Origin: Neurospora crassa OR74A
Lineage: Eukaryota > Ascomycota > Sordariomycetes > Sordariales > Sordariaceae
DNA: 64,000 bases
Direction of reading: 5' to 3'
NCBI RefSeq assembly: GCF_000182925.2
Contig: NC_026502.1
Coordinates: 2,046,001 to 2,110,000 of the forward strand
Shown: one piece after another, positions 21,807 to 32,043 of the stretch
How the letters are laid out: each line of letters begins with the position of its first letter
Position numbering within the stretch: the first letter of the stretch is position 1
The notes under the pieces: model-generated
Told to the model about the DNA's origin: nothing
Database searches by the model: none
The model's input: the letters and a program-made list of their open reading frames with translations, nothing else
Made by a program: the position numbers and the translations under genes

Positions 21807-22961
21807 ATGGCGCCCCGGCTGCCCGCGCGCTGCTGGAGGCAGCTCTCCCTCGTCGAGAGGTCAGCCACCCACACCACAACCACCGCCGCCGCCAGCTCCC
21901 TCCTCCTCGCCGGCCGGACCACACCCACCTTCTCCGCCTCCTCGCCATCGACTGTCTTTCCCTCCCTCCTCCCTCAGATCACAAAGCGCGGCGTCAAGTA
22001 CGGCTGGAGCACGCTCCCGAAGCGCAGCAGGCCCACACGATTCAACCAAGTGACGCAGGGTCTTCCGGCGCCCACCTCGGGCCCGGCCGCTGCCCTCAAG
22101 CGCCGCGAGAAGACTACACCCCTGCGCACCGGCGTGCTCGCTGTCAAGAAGGGCATGACCGTCTTCATGGGCCGCACCGGCGCCCGCATCCCCTGCACCG
22201 TTCTGCAGCTCGACCGGGTCCAAGTCGTCGCCAACAAGACGCGCGCCAAGAACGGCTACTGGGCCGTCCAGGTTGGCCTGGGCGAGCGCCGCGCCGAAAA
22301 CGTGGGCGCCCCGCAGCTCGGCTACTACGAGGCCAAGGGCATCCCGCCCAAGCAGACGCTCGCCGAGTTCAAGGTGCGCAACCAGGACGGCTTGTTGCCG
22401 GTCGGCGTCCAGCTGTTTCCGGACTGGTTCCACGTCGGCCAGGTGGTGGACGTGCGCGGCATCACGCGCGGTATGGGTTTTGCCGGTGGTATGAAGCGTC
22501 ACGGCTTCGCCGGTCAGGAGGCGTCGCACGGTAACTCGCTGAACCACCGTACCATTGGTTCCGTCGGTGGTTCGCAGGGCTCCGGTTCGCGTGTGTTGCC
22601 CGGCAAGAAGATGCCCGGTCGCATGGGCGCGCAGCAGCACACGGTCCAGAACCTGCCCATTCTGATGGTGGACAACGAGCTCGGCATCGTGGTGGTCAAG
22701 GGCGCGGTCGCTGGTCACAAGGGTGCGGTTGTCAAGGTTCAGGATGCTGTCAAGAAGGCTCCTCCCCCGGAGGAGTTTGTCGAGGCCACCAAGCAGCTCC
22801 TCAACGAGCGGTTCCCTGATGCGGAGGAGAAGTTGCAGGCGGCGAGGAAGTTGCACTTGGAGCTCAAGGAGGCGAGGAGACAGGGCCTGATAGATTCGCT
22901 CATCAAGAATGGGCTGACAGAGAAGGCGGATGGAAATGCTGCGGTAGAAGCTTCGGCTTAA
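21807..22961 (+). CDS. mrpl9: Mitochondrial large-subunit ribosomal protein uL3m
   Basis: An intronless frame of 384 residues. Residues 1 to about 60 are Arg/Ser/Thr/Ala-rich with few acids, a clear mitochondrial presequence. The body is ribosomal protein L3: TGVLAVKKGMTVFMGRTGAR, then NKTRAKNGYWAVQVGLGERR, LAEFKV, and the signature VGQVVDVRGITRGMGFAGGM with KRHGFAGQEASHGNSLNHR, then GRMGAQQHTVQNL. uL3 reaches into the peptidyl-transferase centre; the yeast mitochondrial version is Mrpl9. The C-terminal 60 residues are a Lys/Glu/Ala-rich helix typical of the fungal protein. Strong codon bias leaves long shadow frames on other strands, consistent with high expression. It is divergent from the CCDC25-like gene, sharing a telobox promoter. 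Confidence 0.95.
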   Translation: MAPRLPARCWRQLSLVERSATHTTTTAAASSLLLAGRTTPTFSASSPSTVFPSLLPQITKRGVKYGWSTLPKRSRPTRFNQVTQGLPAPTSGPAAALKRREKTTPLRTGVLAVKKGMTVFMGRTGARIPCTVLQLDRVQVVANKTRAKNGYWAVQVGLGERRAENVGAPQLGYYEAKGIPPKQTLAEFKVRNQDGLLPVGVQLFPDWFHVGQVVDVRGITRGMGFAGGMKRHGFAGQEASHGNSLNHRTIGSVGGSQGSGSRVLPGKKMPGRMGAQQHTVQNLPILMVDNELGIVVVKGAVAGHKGAVVKVQDAVKKAPPPEEFVEATKQLLNERFPDAEEKLQAARKLHLELKEARRQGLIDSLIKNGLTEKADGNAAVEASA

Positions 22962-23355
22962 GAGAGGGGGGCTGTCTCTGGTCTGTAGTATGTGTTTGTA
23001 CTAGGTTTATGGAAGGGAATGTATGGTAAAGCCTTCCCGGTTTCTCATTTTTTTTAGTTCTCTCTTGTATGATACACACGCATCGTGGGGTGTTAAAATG
23101 TACAGCTACCGAAAATGTATAACAACTTGAACATACAACCCTTGCCCGTGATAGGTTCGTATGTTCTCTCCCTATATCTTACACATATTCCTCCTTGACA
23201 GCCTTCGGGTATTCAATCAGAGAGCCAGACCACGATCCTGTCCTTCAGCTCATCCTGTTTGAGAGGGGGAGAGGGGGACCACCACCTTCCCCGGTTCCCA
23301 TATATATCCTCCCTTTTTTCAAAACTATTCCCTCCTTAAGAGCACCCCAAAACAA
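22962..23355. other. Convergent 3' spacer uL3m / Coa1
   Basis: 394 bases shared by two converging 3' ends. A T8 run near 23048 follows the uL3m stop. No gene was seen. Confidence 0.4.
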
Positions 23356-24138
23356 TTACTTGGGCATCTGCCTGAAACCCCTGACCTTCGCATCCTCTGC
23401 ATCATCATCCAGCTCAGGTTCCATCGCACGGCCGTTGATAGCTCTGAACGGATCGCCCTCCTCCAGCAGGTCAATGACCTTGCCGTCCTCCGTCTCCAGA
23501 CTCCACTCGGTCGTCTCGAACATGCCTCGGGGCGTGGGCCGGAAGCTGGCGAAGCGCATCACGCCCGTGCGCTTGGTGCCCTTGACATTGAACTTGATGT
23601 CGATGCGGCCGTGCAGCTGGTTCATCTCGCCCGAGATCCACGGAATCTGCGCCTTGAAGTAGATCTCGTCACCCAGGTACTCGCGCGCGCGCTGGTTCGT
23701 GCGCAGCGCATAGAGGGTTGACTCGACCACGGGGGAAGAGAGTTTCTGGTAGTTGAAGATTGCGATCGAGGTGGCGGCTACGATGCCCAAGAAGATGGGG
23801 AAGGTGCGGGACCAGCGGAAGCGGGAGGTTTGGACATCTGTTTTTGTGGTTGCAAAGGGAAGAGGGGTCAGTAACTTCCATGGTACTAAGGAACTCAATT
23901 GGGGTGCGGAAACAGCAGGAAATACAGAACACAGAGAAGAGAAGAAGAAGAAGAAGAGACACGGGGAGAACATACCAGGAAGTTCACGATCAGCTCGCCT
24001 CTCCATCAACGGACCATCGCCAGGCCTGGGTGCCGATGTGAGAGATCTCCTCTGGGGTTGAGCGCGGCCCTTGGCGCAAGGGGAAGGCCTCGCCAGCGCC
24101 CTCTTTAGCGCCATACGTTGTGTTATCCTAGAGAGCAT
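23356..24138 (-). CDS. coa1: Cytochrome c oxidase assembly factor 1 (Coa1), mitochondrial
   Basis: Exons 24138-23976 and 23837-23356, with a 138-base intron (GTATGT...ACAG, phase 1), give 214 residues. The N-terminal 45 residues are basic and Ser/Arg-rich (RALARPSPCAKGRAQPQRRS), a mitochondrial presequence. After the splice come RFRWSRTFPIFLGIVAATSI and AIFNYQK, the single inner-membrane helix, then the conserved Coa1 block: LYALRTNQRAREYLGDEIYF, PWISGEMNQLHGRIDIKFNV, and FETTEWSLETEDG. Coa1 associates with newly made Cox1 together with Shy1 and Mss51 during complex IV assembly. The C-terminus is acidic (ELDDDAEDAKV). The intron frame is open and hydrophobic if retained but breaks the family alignment, so it is spliced. 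Neighbouring uL3m also serves the mitochondrion. Confidence 0.92.
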   Translation of the reverse strand: MLSRITQRMALKRALARPSPCAKGRAQPQRRSLTSAPRPGDGPLMERRADRELPGMFSPCLFFFFFSSLCSVFPAVSAPQLSSLVPWKLLTPLPFATTKTDVQTSRFRWSRTFPIFLGIVAATSIAIFNYQKLSSPVVESTLYALRTNQRAREYLGDEIYFKAQIPWISGEMNQLHGRIDIKFNVKGTKRTGVMRFASFRPTPRGMFETTEWSLETEDGKVIDLLEEGDPFRAINGRAMEPELDDDAEDAKVRGFRQMPK

Positions 24139-25559
24139 TGTGTGTGTTTATGTGTGTGTGAATGATATGTGTACTTTCGTGTGAAGGTTATTTTTCAGAC
24201 GAACGATGGGGAGGGACGGGACGGGAGGATGTGTTGACACAAGCTTCTGGAGTTCGTCCCGTACACTAAAGCTACCCGACCTACCTACCAAATGGAAGCT
24301 GCCCTGGCGACGATTCCTACGATAACTCGTTTATCGATAGGCAGTGGGGCGGCACTACGTCGACCACCCCACTACGATTTGATCAGTGCATAGCCTTTGG
24401 GCAATATTCTTGTAGCAGCAAGTACCCAGCTGTCGGGGTGGCTGGTGAGGGTTAGGAGTTGACGAGAGAATCTCGGGGTTGTGTTAAATGCTTCCTCCAA
24501 ACAGCCCTTGTCGGCACCGCGATATTTGGGGGCTTTTTATGTTCTTTTTTTTTTCTCGATGAGACTATCCCGTTCTGTTCAGAAGTTGCAAATGCATCAT
24601 TTCTTTGTCCTTCGTTGTCCCAGGTTCAAGAAGAAGAAGAAAACAGGATAAACTCCTGTTGAGTTGCCGGTTAGCTTGCCAATCCATGAACTGTGGTTCT
24701 GTTGCTGTATCGTTCAGCATTTCTCTGCTTATATGCCTAATGACGATGGCCGAGAGGCAAGTTTCCTATTTTGGCTCTTACCTTCAAAGCGTGGCGCTAC
24801 TATTCCACCGGGCTGAGAAGTATGGTCTCTTCCTGTCCGCCTATGATGCAGTTGGCTTCAACGCCATATGCCGTGAGACACGGTCAATTTCTATCCTCCA
24901 GTGGGGACTGGACTCTTTTTACTCTCAAGGTTGCGACCGGCCTCGAATAACTCCCAACAAAGAATAGTATTCGTCGGTACAGGACGTCACAATATCCCAT
25001 ATCTGACAAGGCAAGCTCTGTTGTGTATAGCCACAAAACGGGTTACAACCTTGCGAAGCGAGCCGAGCCTCGTGCTGGATGCTTTGCTTCCACGGATCAG
25101 CGCGTGGCAGTTCCATGCTGCAGACTAGGCATCTCTCATATGGAAGGGTTCTCGTGGCGTTGGCTGGGCATACGCAGTGATATCCCTCCTTTGGAACAAA
25201 GAAGAGAAGTACGTACCCGGTCGAGCCAATCTCACTGCACATCATGAAGAGGCAGTGTCAGTTTTGTGTGCTTACGTGTGGACAAGCTGACAACCACCAC
25301 ATTTGGAAATGGGACCCAATCCGCGTCCCCAAAGACGGCTGAGAGAAGGCCTTTCGCCCAACGAGAGAAAAGACACACCGGCACGACCGCAGTCGGTCCG
25401 CTCTCATATAAGACGGCTGGCGCTGTTGTCAATATCTGGGGTAACTTGGACAGGCCCCAACCACATTGCACTTTGCCATATCAAGACCCCAACTGTTCTT
25501 GTCCTTCTTCACACTGTTAAGCTCTTCTATTCCCTCAGCCCTAGTGGGATTCGTTCACA
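24139..25559. promoter_or_regulatory. 1.4-kb divergent spacer Coa1 / four-TM protein
   Basis: Promoters of both flanking genes. It holds a single telomere-like AGGGTTAGG at 24448-24456 and a CTACCTACC motif near 24275-24290. Frames at 24605-24967 (+) and 25245-24925 (-) have no recognisable domains. No RNA gene was seen. Confidence 0.4.
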
Positions 25560-26339
25560 ATGGCTTCAAGCAGGCTCATGAAAGCCATCTATGTGGCTTT
25601 GTTTTTGCTTTACGTTGACGCAGCCATCTCATTATCCCTTGTCTCGTCAATGGTGGCATTTCTTCATGGACGCGGCGGCCAACCATTCGAGGTCCGACGA
25701 CTTGGTTCGGTCTTCGACCTTCCCGGAGAACCTGCACATCTTTTGACGGACCACGGCCACACGACAAATGCAGCAGGAGGTACGGGCGTCGTCCTTGTAG
25801 GGTTCGGTGGCCTCCTAGCTTTGTGGTTGGAGCATAGGTCCAGGGCAAAGGTATGTGTTCATTCTCGTAGAATCATTGTGCAGTGTGCGTCTATGGTACT
25901 AACCTTGTGGCAGTACGGGAAAACATCGCCATTCTACTATCTCTGGGCCCTTATCACGATTCTCAGCTGGCTTCTTACTCTCACGGCTCTGATCTATACC
26001 TATGTCCTGACCAACAAGCATTCGGATCAGGGTATCGACCTCGCCTACGCAGAAGGCAGTGCTCCGAAGCCGTACCCACGGGACTCTTGGACCCCGGAGA
26101 ACTGGTATACGCTGGTCAACAGTCTATCACTTGTCCACAGCGACGATCACGACATACTGAAGAAGAAATTGAGAACCATGCGCGGATGGCGCTACAACCT
26201 TATTCCCTTCATGATTCTTGGTTTCATTCTCATGGTCCTCGTCATCGTGGAGCTGTTGAGTTTCAGGAGGTCGAGGGGTAGGAAGACAGAACAGCCATTT
26301 GAAGAACGACCGCATGAGTCCGCTCACTTGGTAGCCTGA
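25560..26339 (+). CDS. Unrecognised fungal four-TM membrane protein
   Basis: Exons 25560-25850 and 25914-26339 give 238 residues. The 63-base intron (GTATGT, TACTAAC branch site, GCAG) is in frame and stop-free, so the unspliced frame is also open. Four hydrophobic helices are visible: about 6-36 (AIYVALFLLYVDAAISLSLV), 74-95 (GTGVVLVGFGGLLALWLEH), 103-130 (YYLWALITILSWLLTLTALI) and 203-225 (LIPFMILGFILMVLVIVELL). The loop between helices 3 and 4 is hydrophilic (HSDQGIDLAYAEG, SLVHSDDHDILKKKLRTMRG) and the C-terminus is charged (RRSRGRKTEQPFEER). I do not recognise the family. Topology suggests a small four-helix protein of the plasma or endomembrane system, like many lineage-specific fungal proteins. 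Expression from this frame is likely given the textbook intron. Confidence 0.75.
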   Translation: MASSRLMKAIYVALFLLYVDAAISLSLVSSMVAFLHGRGGQPFEVRRLGSVFDLPGEPAHLLTDHGHTTNAAGGTGVVLVGFGGLLALWLEHRSRAKVCVHSRRIIVQCASMVLTLWQYGKTSPFYYLWALITILSWLLTLTALIYTYVLTNKHSDQGIDLAYAEGSAPKPYPRDSWTPENWYTLVNSLSLVHSDDHDILKKKLRTMRGWRYNLIPFMILGFILMVLVIVELLSFRRSRGRKTEQPFEERPHESAHLVA

Positions 26340-27128
26340 TGTGGGCTTTCAAGTTGGGGAACATAAGGGATTTGTGATTGTGGTCACTTGAGCGGTACGG
26401 TCGAGATGTCATAACCGATGTCAATTCATTAGTAAACAAAGGGTCTTGCTCAAAAGAGGTAGATGGATGGAAGAGTGTCGACATATGAGTAACAAAGATG
26501 ATCTCAGTGGTACTATAGTTTGAAAGGAATATATTATATATAGCCGCCAAGATGGGTATCAGAGCTTCACCTTGAGAAACAATGCTCTACCACCACGTAC
26601 TTGCACACCTGCATTGCATCCGAACGACGCCGATGTGACAAGGAAAAAGGGGTTCGCGGGGGGGGTCAACACTCAACAACAGTGAATGCAGGGGTAGGTA
26701 CCTAGCTCCTCAGTACGTGTGGACCTTCCGATAAGGCGGGACATAGATAAGGATTTTTGGGGACGGGGCAGACCGACAGCTCAGTAGTCCGATGGCGGGC
26801 ATCCCGGACCTTACCTATGTACTGTACGTAGCTGAACAACAGCGACCAACAGGGAGCAAGAGGGAACCGGAAGAGCCACGTTCGTCCACTGAAGAAGAAG
26901 GCACGACGTCACAATCACCTTTGTCGCTTCTACTTCAATCTGTCCATTTCTTCTCTTTTTTTTTTTACAAATAAATCATCATCCATCCCTCAACCGATCA
27001 ATCCCTCTGCGCGGGCGCGCAAAACGAATATCGAAACAAATACATACATTGGAACAACAGAGTGACGGATCGATCTTGTACCTAACGACACCCACCCAAA
27101 TCAACGAGTATCTCGGACAACAAAGACC
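26340..27128. promoter_or_regulatory. Tandem spacer, promoter of Get2
   Basis: 789 bases after the four-TM gene. Contains AGGTACCTAGC near 26695, a T10 run at about 26957-26966 and an A/C-rich leader with short CAA and ACA runs upstream of the Get2 start. No gene was recognised. Confidence 0.4.
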
Positions 27129-28350
27129 ATGACAGAGGGAATTTCCCCCGCAGACGAGGCAGAGGCGCGCGCCCTCGAGCAGGCTCGCATTCGAAAGGAG
27201 CGACGCGAGGCTAAGATCAGGGCCAATGCCGGAAATCGTCTAAACAAGATCACTGGGTTGGGAGGCGGTGTTGAAAGAGGTCAGTGTTTTCCGTCCATCC
27301 ATCGCGTGTCCTAGCATAGTACAATATCATGTAAATGGCACTAAACCAAAGCTGACATTGGTCTTCTCTTCAGACCCTCCTCCTACGCAGCCAGCCAGCA
27401 GCAGCAGCAGCAACGATGACAAGACATTGCCAGTCCCGACCTCCAGCTCCGCACCCCGAGTTCACGCCGACCCCGAAGAGGTCGACATCTCCACCTCTGA
27501 ACACTTCTACCAACCAAACACCACCCCAAGAATTCCCAAGCTGCCACAGCCTACACAAGGTCCTTCCCCCTTCGACCCGAACGACCTCTCCGAAGAGAGC
27601 CTGCGCCAGATGATGCTCGGCCGCGAATCCCCCATGGTTCCAGGTGCCGCCGGCGGCGACCCCTTTGCCAGCCTACTGGGAGCAGGGCCGGGCGGTCAGG
27701 GTGGTCCGGGCGCTGAGGACCCGATGATGCAAATGATGCTCGACATGCTTGGCGGAGGTGGAGCTCCCGGTTCCGGTGCTGGTGGTATGCCACCTTTTCC
27801 GGGAGGAGGGTTCCCCGGCATGCCCGGTATGGGCGGCATGATGCCTCCCGGAATGGGCATGGGCCAGCCAGGAGTTCCGCCCGCCATGGCCGTTCCCGAC
27901 CGGTACTCCTCCCTGTGGCGCCTGCTGCACACGGCCGTGGCGCTCGGTCTCGGTCTCTACATTGCGCTGTGGACTTCGTTCAGCGGCAGCAAGGTCGACA
28001 GGGACAGCAAGAACATCCTTACTGGCAACAAGCACCACCACGTGGGCGCGGGGGACCAGGTGGCTGTGGGCTTCGATACGGATTCGGCCAGACGGTTTTT
28101 CTACGTGTTTGCTACGGCTGAGGCGCTGCTGCTGACGACGCGCTTCTTTCTGGAAAAGGGTTTGGCAAAGAGTCCCGTGGGCGGCGCTTTTGGTGGTGGT
28201 ATGTTGGGTATGGCTGTGGGTTTCTTGCCGCAGCCGTGGAAGGGCTATTTGGAGATTGCGATGAGGTATGGACAGATATTAAGCACGGTTAAGGCGGATA
28301 TTCTCGTTTGTATCTTTGTGCTTGGGGTCTGCTCATGGTGGAGGTCGTAG
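27129..28350 (+). CDS. get2: GET complex subunit Get2-like (tail-anchored protein insertase)
   Basis: Exons 27129-27279 and 27374-28350, with a 94-base intron (GTCAGT...TCAG, phase 1), give 375 residues. The N-terminus has the Get3-binding charged motif (EQARIRKERREAKIRANAG, with RKERR at the core) followed by NRLNKITGLGGG. A Ser/Pro and then Gly/Met/Pro-rich linker follows (residues about 60-225). The C-terminal half carries three membrane segments: LWRLLHTAVALGLGLYIALW, FFYVFATAEALLLTTRFFLE and about 345-370 (TVKADILVCIFVLGVCSWW). In the GET pathway Get1/Get2 in the ER membrane receive tail-anchored proteins from the ATPase Get3; the Arg-rich motif tethers Get3. Motif order and three helices fit Get2. 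The Gly/Met-rich linker resembles that of other fungal Get2 proteins. Confidence 0.9.
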
Positions 28351-30339
28351 TTCTCTATCTGAAGGAACAGAGGGAGAAGATGGCTGAGAATGTTTACTGC
28401 AACGGCTTACGGGCGTAATGAATGGGTCAGAAAGGGGGTAACTGAGCACGCTTTTAATGGCATGGAATATTGTAATGAAAACAACAGGAACATGAGTGTA
28501 CGCCGTCACGACATGAGTGTCCCATCGCATTTGTCTGGTTGAAATGACAAGGCCTTGAGTTTGAAGATAGCTGGCAAGACACTTTTCAATTTCTCACACA
28601 GAGTACTTACATTCCCAATGCCGTCAAACGTCAACTCGCCAGTTACCTAAAAGGTGAGGTATCGTCTCGATTTGTTCCAAAAACCAAACCCAAAAGCCCT
28701 CGTTGCCTATAGGTACACAAGTATCCAAAGTGTTCCCCACATCTTCCGCCCTCCTTTCTGCGACCGCAATCATATCTGTAGAATCTAGCATCTCCTTTTA
28801 ACTAACCAATTCTTCCCTTTCATCCTAATTCTATTCCAGGGGCACCAGAACAACCAGGCGCCTTACCTCACCACCTTGCCACCACCACCAATCTCTTGAA
28901 CCTTTCACTTTCTTCTACACCCCATCCCATTATCTTCTTCCACCTTCTCATAAACCGTGATAAGACAGCGGTCACAGTAAGCGTCGAGTTCGTAGCGGTC
29001 GATGCAGATGACGACGGGTGGGGCCGAGACTACAAAGTCGATGCCCCACCGGCCTGAATAGAAACAGTGACGAAACTAGAGGGGGAGGGTTGAGGAGGAG
29101 GAGGAGGAGGAGGAGGAGGGCGGAATTTTATAGTAGTAGGTTTGGCCCGAAGAGAAGAAGTGGCTTTGGCGGAAAGAGGAGGGTAAGGGCCGAAAGTGAT
29201 AAAGAGGCAAAGGGCGGAGAGGAGGATGAGGGGGGTAATCAGGGGAGAGCCTGCTGTTACGTAGCATTTTTGTCGGTGAGGACTTGGATGTTGGCTTGTG
29301 ATGTTTGCTGATTTGGGTTGTTGGTTGTTGTGTGATCTGGTCGTAGTTTGGTTATTGGGAGTGTCGACTGGTCTGTGAGTGGTGATGAAACCTCTATTAT
29401 TGGAAGTGTTGTAGGAGAGAAACAGTTCGAAAAATTCAAGGCTTGCGAGGCTTCAGAAAGCCTGATGATCTCGTGTGACTGATTTTGCTTGGTATGTTCT
29501 GTAGAAAGAGAGAGTGTGTTGAATACGTGGTCATATCACACCGTGCGGAAACGACTTTGTCTATTTTTCTTACTTGATGCTTCTTTTAGCAAGTAACCAT
29601 AAACGGAGGAGAGCGAGCTGTTTGAGACAGTATGCTGTTCTGTACTCGCTCTTTCGAGTTTGGTCGAGTAAAGGAGTGCAGAGGTTGAGTAGACCAGAGA
29701 CTTCAAAAGCTTTCTTGCATCGCGGTGGCAATAACTTTGGTCTTAAGCAGAGTGTATGATGGATGAGGAGAAGAAGAAAGAGGGGAATGTACTGAGATAG
29801 GGTCTGCTCCCTCATTATCACCGACAATCTCCATGGAGTTACGCGCTTGAAGACGATGGCAGATACATACATGTACACTATACATTATGTCGACTCCGAT
29901 CCAGTTCAGTAATTTGGTAATTGCAAAGTTTCTGCAGTAGGATGCCACGAAAAGAACCATGCGTGGTGTTGAACGGGACCTTGGGAAAGTGGTTTGGGCG
30001 ATTCGTGGACTTCGCCGTCGATGTAGCACAGTCGAGCATATGTGAACGTAGTAGAGCATGTTCAAAACCATTCATTGATACATATCTTTAAATCCAGGTA
30101 TCGTGACCAGGAGCTTCACAATCTTGGAGTGCTCATCCGATCTTGTTGAAAGGCCTTGCAAAAGTCGGCAGCAAAGACATTACCGGGCACCCAAAGACTG
30201 AGTATCCCGACTACGCTCTCGATATGATCGGCTGGGTCATCATCGCAGTATGCGGTATGTAGATTCATCACTGTCGAGCGTCTTCCCAGTTCCCCTTGTC
30301 GATGTTCGAAGAAGGCATTGCCACTGTAACTTTTCTGCC
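28351..30339. other. Convergent 2-kb spacer, Get2 / TMEM135-like, with a possible orphan exon
   Basis: Mostly featureless 3' sequence with a GGA microsatellite at 29092-29119. On the minus strand near 29280-29440 the DNA is C/A-rich like a fungal leader. At 29053-28905 a short frame after a TTCAG acceptor reads like part of a protein (see findings). No complete gene could be built. Confidence 0.4.
29092..29119. repeat. GGA trinucleotide microsatellite
   Basis: About nine GGA units in the convergent spacer. It is pyrimidine-rich (CTC) on the minus strand. Confidence 0.9.
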
Positions 30340-32043
30340 TCACGGCTTCAAAACACCCGCCAAAACCCCTCCAAGAACACCCCTCACCCTCTTTGGATTT
30401 TCCAACGCACACGTAAAGACAACCGCTGTACTGGCAGCGAACACGGCCGCCTCCCTCCACTGCTTCCGCAAGTCGTATCTCCTCGGGAACAACGTAGCCA
30501 GTGCTCTTGGTGCGACAAACAGCGCCATATCCTTCCTCCTCCCCGCGTTCTCCAGCAAGATGCTCCATCCGCACAGAGCACACCCAGTGCCAACACAAAG
30601 CCCGCCGTCCATCTTCTGACAACCCTTTACGTCTCTTCCCACAATGTACGGCCCCAGTCTCGTGCGTGCTAGACACACGCCGTAATAGAACAGAGTGATG
30701 AAGACGCCCAGAAAAGCCGACGACCCACACGCCGAGACCAGCGCCCTCTTCAACGCCTTCCAGTTCGGCTTGCGTAGCACGAGCAGCAAGTTGAGCGGCA
30801 GGTACATGGTAAAGGCCCACTTGAACGAGAGGGCGAACCTCGACAGGGCGTGCCGCTCGCAGCTCGGGCCGCAGCCCATGTGGACGATTTCGCAGGGAAA
30901 GGGCACGGCCTTGGCCGGGTCACCCCAGGCCTCAGGCCAGTCGTAGTCCTTGCACATGCTGCCCAGCAGCGGGGCCTGGCCCGTGTCCTTGCCGTACACG
31001 AGGGATCCGGCCCGACACCGGCGGAGAGCCTCGATCAGGCGGCTGTCGACGGCAGCGGCGGAGGTGATCCACTTGTTGTAGGCCCGTGGGAGGCGCGAGG
31101 GGTGGTAGAACCAGGTCCACATGATAAGAGCGCTGGAAAGGGCGAAGATGGCCGGGTCGGTAAGGCGGGATATGAGGGGTTCGACGAGTCTACTACTGGC
31201 GGTGGTGGAGGGGGAGCCATGACGACGGGCTTTGTAGTGGGACCAGAGCTCCCCAAAAATCACGTCAAGGGCGCGAGTGACGGCGAAAAGGGTGAGGTCC
31301 AAGGTTCGGCCGGCGTAGTGTACTGTCCTTGGGGGTTGCTTCGGAGAGACTTCTTGTCTTTGGTCGAGAACGGCATCTGATGTGGGTAAAGGTGTTTCAA
31401 CACTTATGACTGTGGGTGAGGATATGGTCTCAGTGAAACCTGGAGTCCGCTTTGACTGTAAGAGCTTGATACCGAGCCATGCCGCAATGAAGGAGGCAAA
31501 CGACCTTGAAAGTCTGTAATGGTCAAGCGTCAATAACATGTCCTTGAAGGATGATGATCGGATACTTGCCGTTTTCGTGCGACATGGGACAATGTGGCGG
31601 CTAAACGATCGAGTATAGTTTTGAAGAAAACCTAAGGCCTGGAGTGAGTAACAATACTGTAACTTGTACAAGAAGTCAGAACATACCTCGAGTAACGTGC
31701 TACCACCGGCCAGGACAGCGCAAAAGGTGGGAAAGCGGTGCCAGTCCATACCACCGCGTAGTATGTTTACAAAGGACTCGACAAAACCATCCTGTTGTTT
31801 CTTTCCGGCCTTCCACCTGAGGGCCTGCTTGGAAATCAAAGTGAACAATCTCGGGGCAACCGAAGACACATAGCCCAAGAGATAGGCGCGCACGAGAGGC
31901 CGCAATAATGGAGGGATGCGACTTTCGATCCTCTTCCAGCCCTTTGAGTTTGGAGCTAACCGGGCTGTGGGAAGCTGGAGGCGCAAGGATGATGGGAGCC
32001 CAGTTGCAGCAGGAGATGGTGGACTCTGAGACGGGTGGCTCAT
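30340..32043 (-). CDS. TMEM135-like multi-pass membrane protein
   Basis: Open from 32043 to 30340 (567 codons). A likely 48-base intron at 31686-31639 (GTATGT...CCAG) is in frame and stop-free; splicing gives about 551 residues. The TMEM135 N-terminal pattern is visible: AYLLGYVSSVAPRLFTLISK, FPTFCAVLAGGSTLLE, then a helix pair with FASFIAAWLGIKLLQSKR, TLDLTLFAVTRALDVIFGEL and ALSSALIMWTWFYHPSRLPR. The conserved Cys cluster CEIVHMGCGPSC is near residue 400, followed by FKWAFTMYLPLNLLLVLRK and three further membrane segments. TMEM135 relatives act in peroxisomes and mitochondria in lipid and cholesterol handling. The fungal function is not known. Everything needed for the fold is present. The gene is divergent from the bHLH gene and convergent with Get2. 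Confidence 0.88.
   Translation of the reverse strand: MSHPSQSPPSPAATGLPSSLRLQLPTARLAPNSKGWKRIESRIPPLLRPLVRAYLLGYVSSVAPRLFTLISKQALRWKAGKKQQDGFVESFVNILRGGMDWHRFPTFCAVLAGGSTLLEVCSDFLYKLQYCYSLQALGFLQNYTRSFSRHIVPCRTKTASIRSSSFKDMLLTLDHYRLSRSFASFIAAWLGIKLLQSKRTPGFTETISSPTVISVETPLPTSDAVLDQRQEVSPKQPPRTVHYAGRTLDLTLFAVTRALDVIFGELWSHYKARRHGSPSTTASSRLVEPLISRLTDPAIFALSSALIMWTWFYHPSRLPRAYNKWITSAAAVDSRLIEALRRCRAGSLVYGKDTGQAPLLGSMCKDYDWPEAWGDPAKAVPFPCEIVHMGCGPSCERHALSRFALSFKWAFTMYLPLNLLLVLRKPNWKALKRALVSACGSSAFLGVFITLFYYGVCLARTRLGPYIVGRDVKGCQKMDGGLCVGTGCALCGWSILLENAGRRKDMALFVAPRALATLFPRRYDLRKQWREAAVFAASTAVVFTCALENPKRVRGVLGGVLAGVLKP

Noticed and set aside
21455-22534. 359-codon plus-strand frame and a 331-codon minus frame over uL3m
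   Set aside because: Shadows of the strongly biased uL3m coding sequence; products are Arg/His/Pro-rich nonsense, while the uL3m frame matches its family along its full length.
30116-30820. 234-codon minus frame over the end of the TMEM135-like gene
   Set aside because: Out-of-frame shadow; the TMEM135-like frame holds the conserved membrane segments.
31520-31600. Possible GC-AG intron in the TMEM135-like gene (GCAAGT...TTACAG)
   Set aside because: Removing its 56 bases shifts the frame away from the conserved FASFIAAWLGIKLLQ segment, so it is read as coding.
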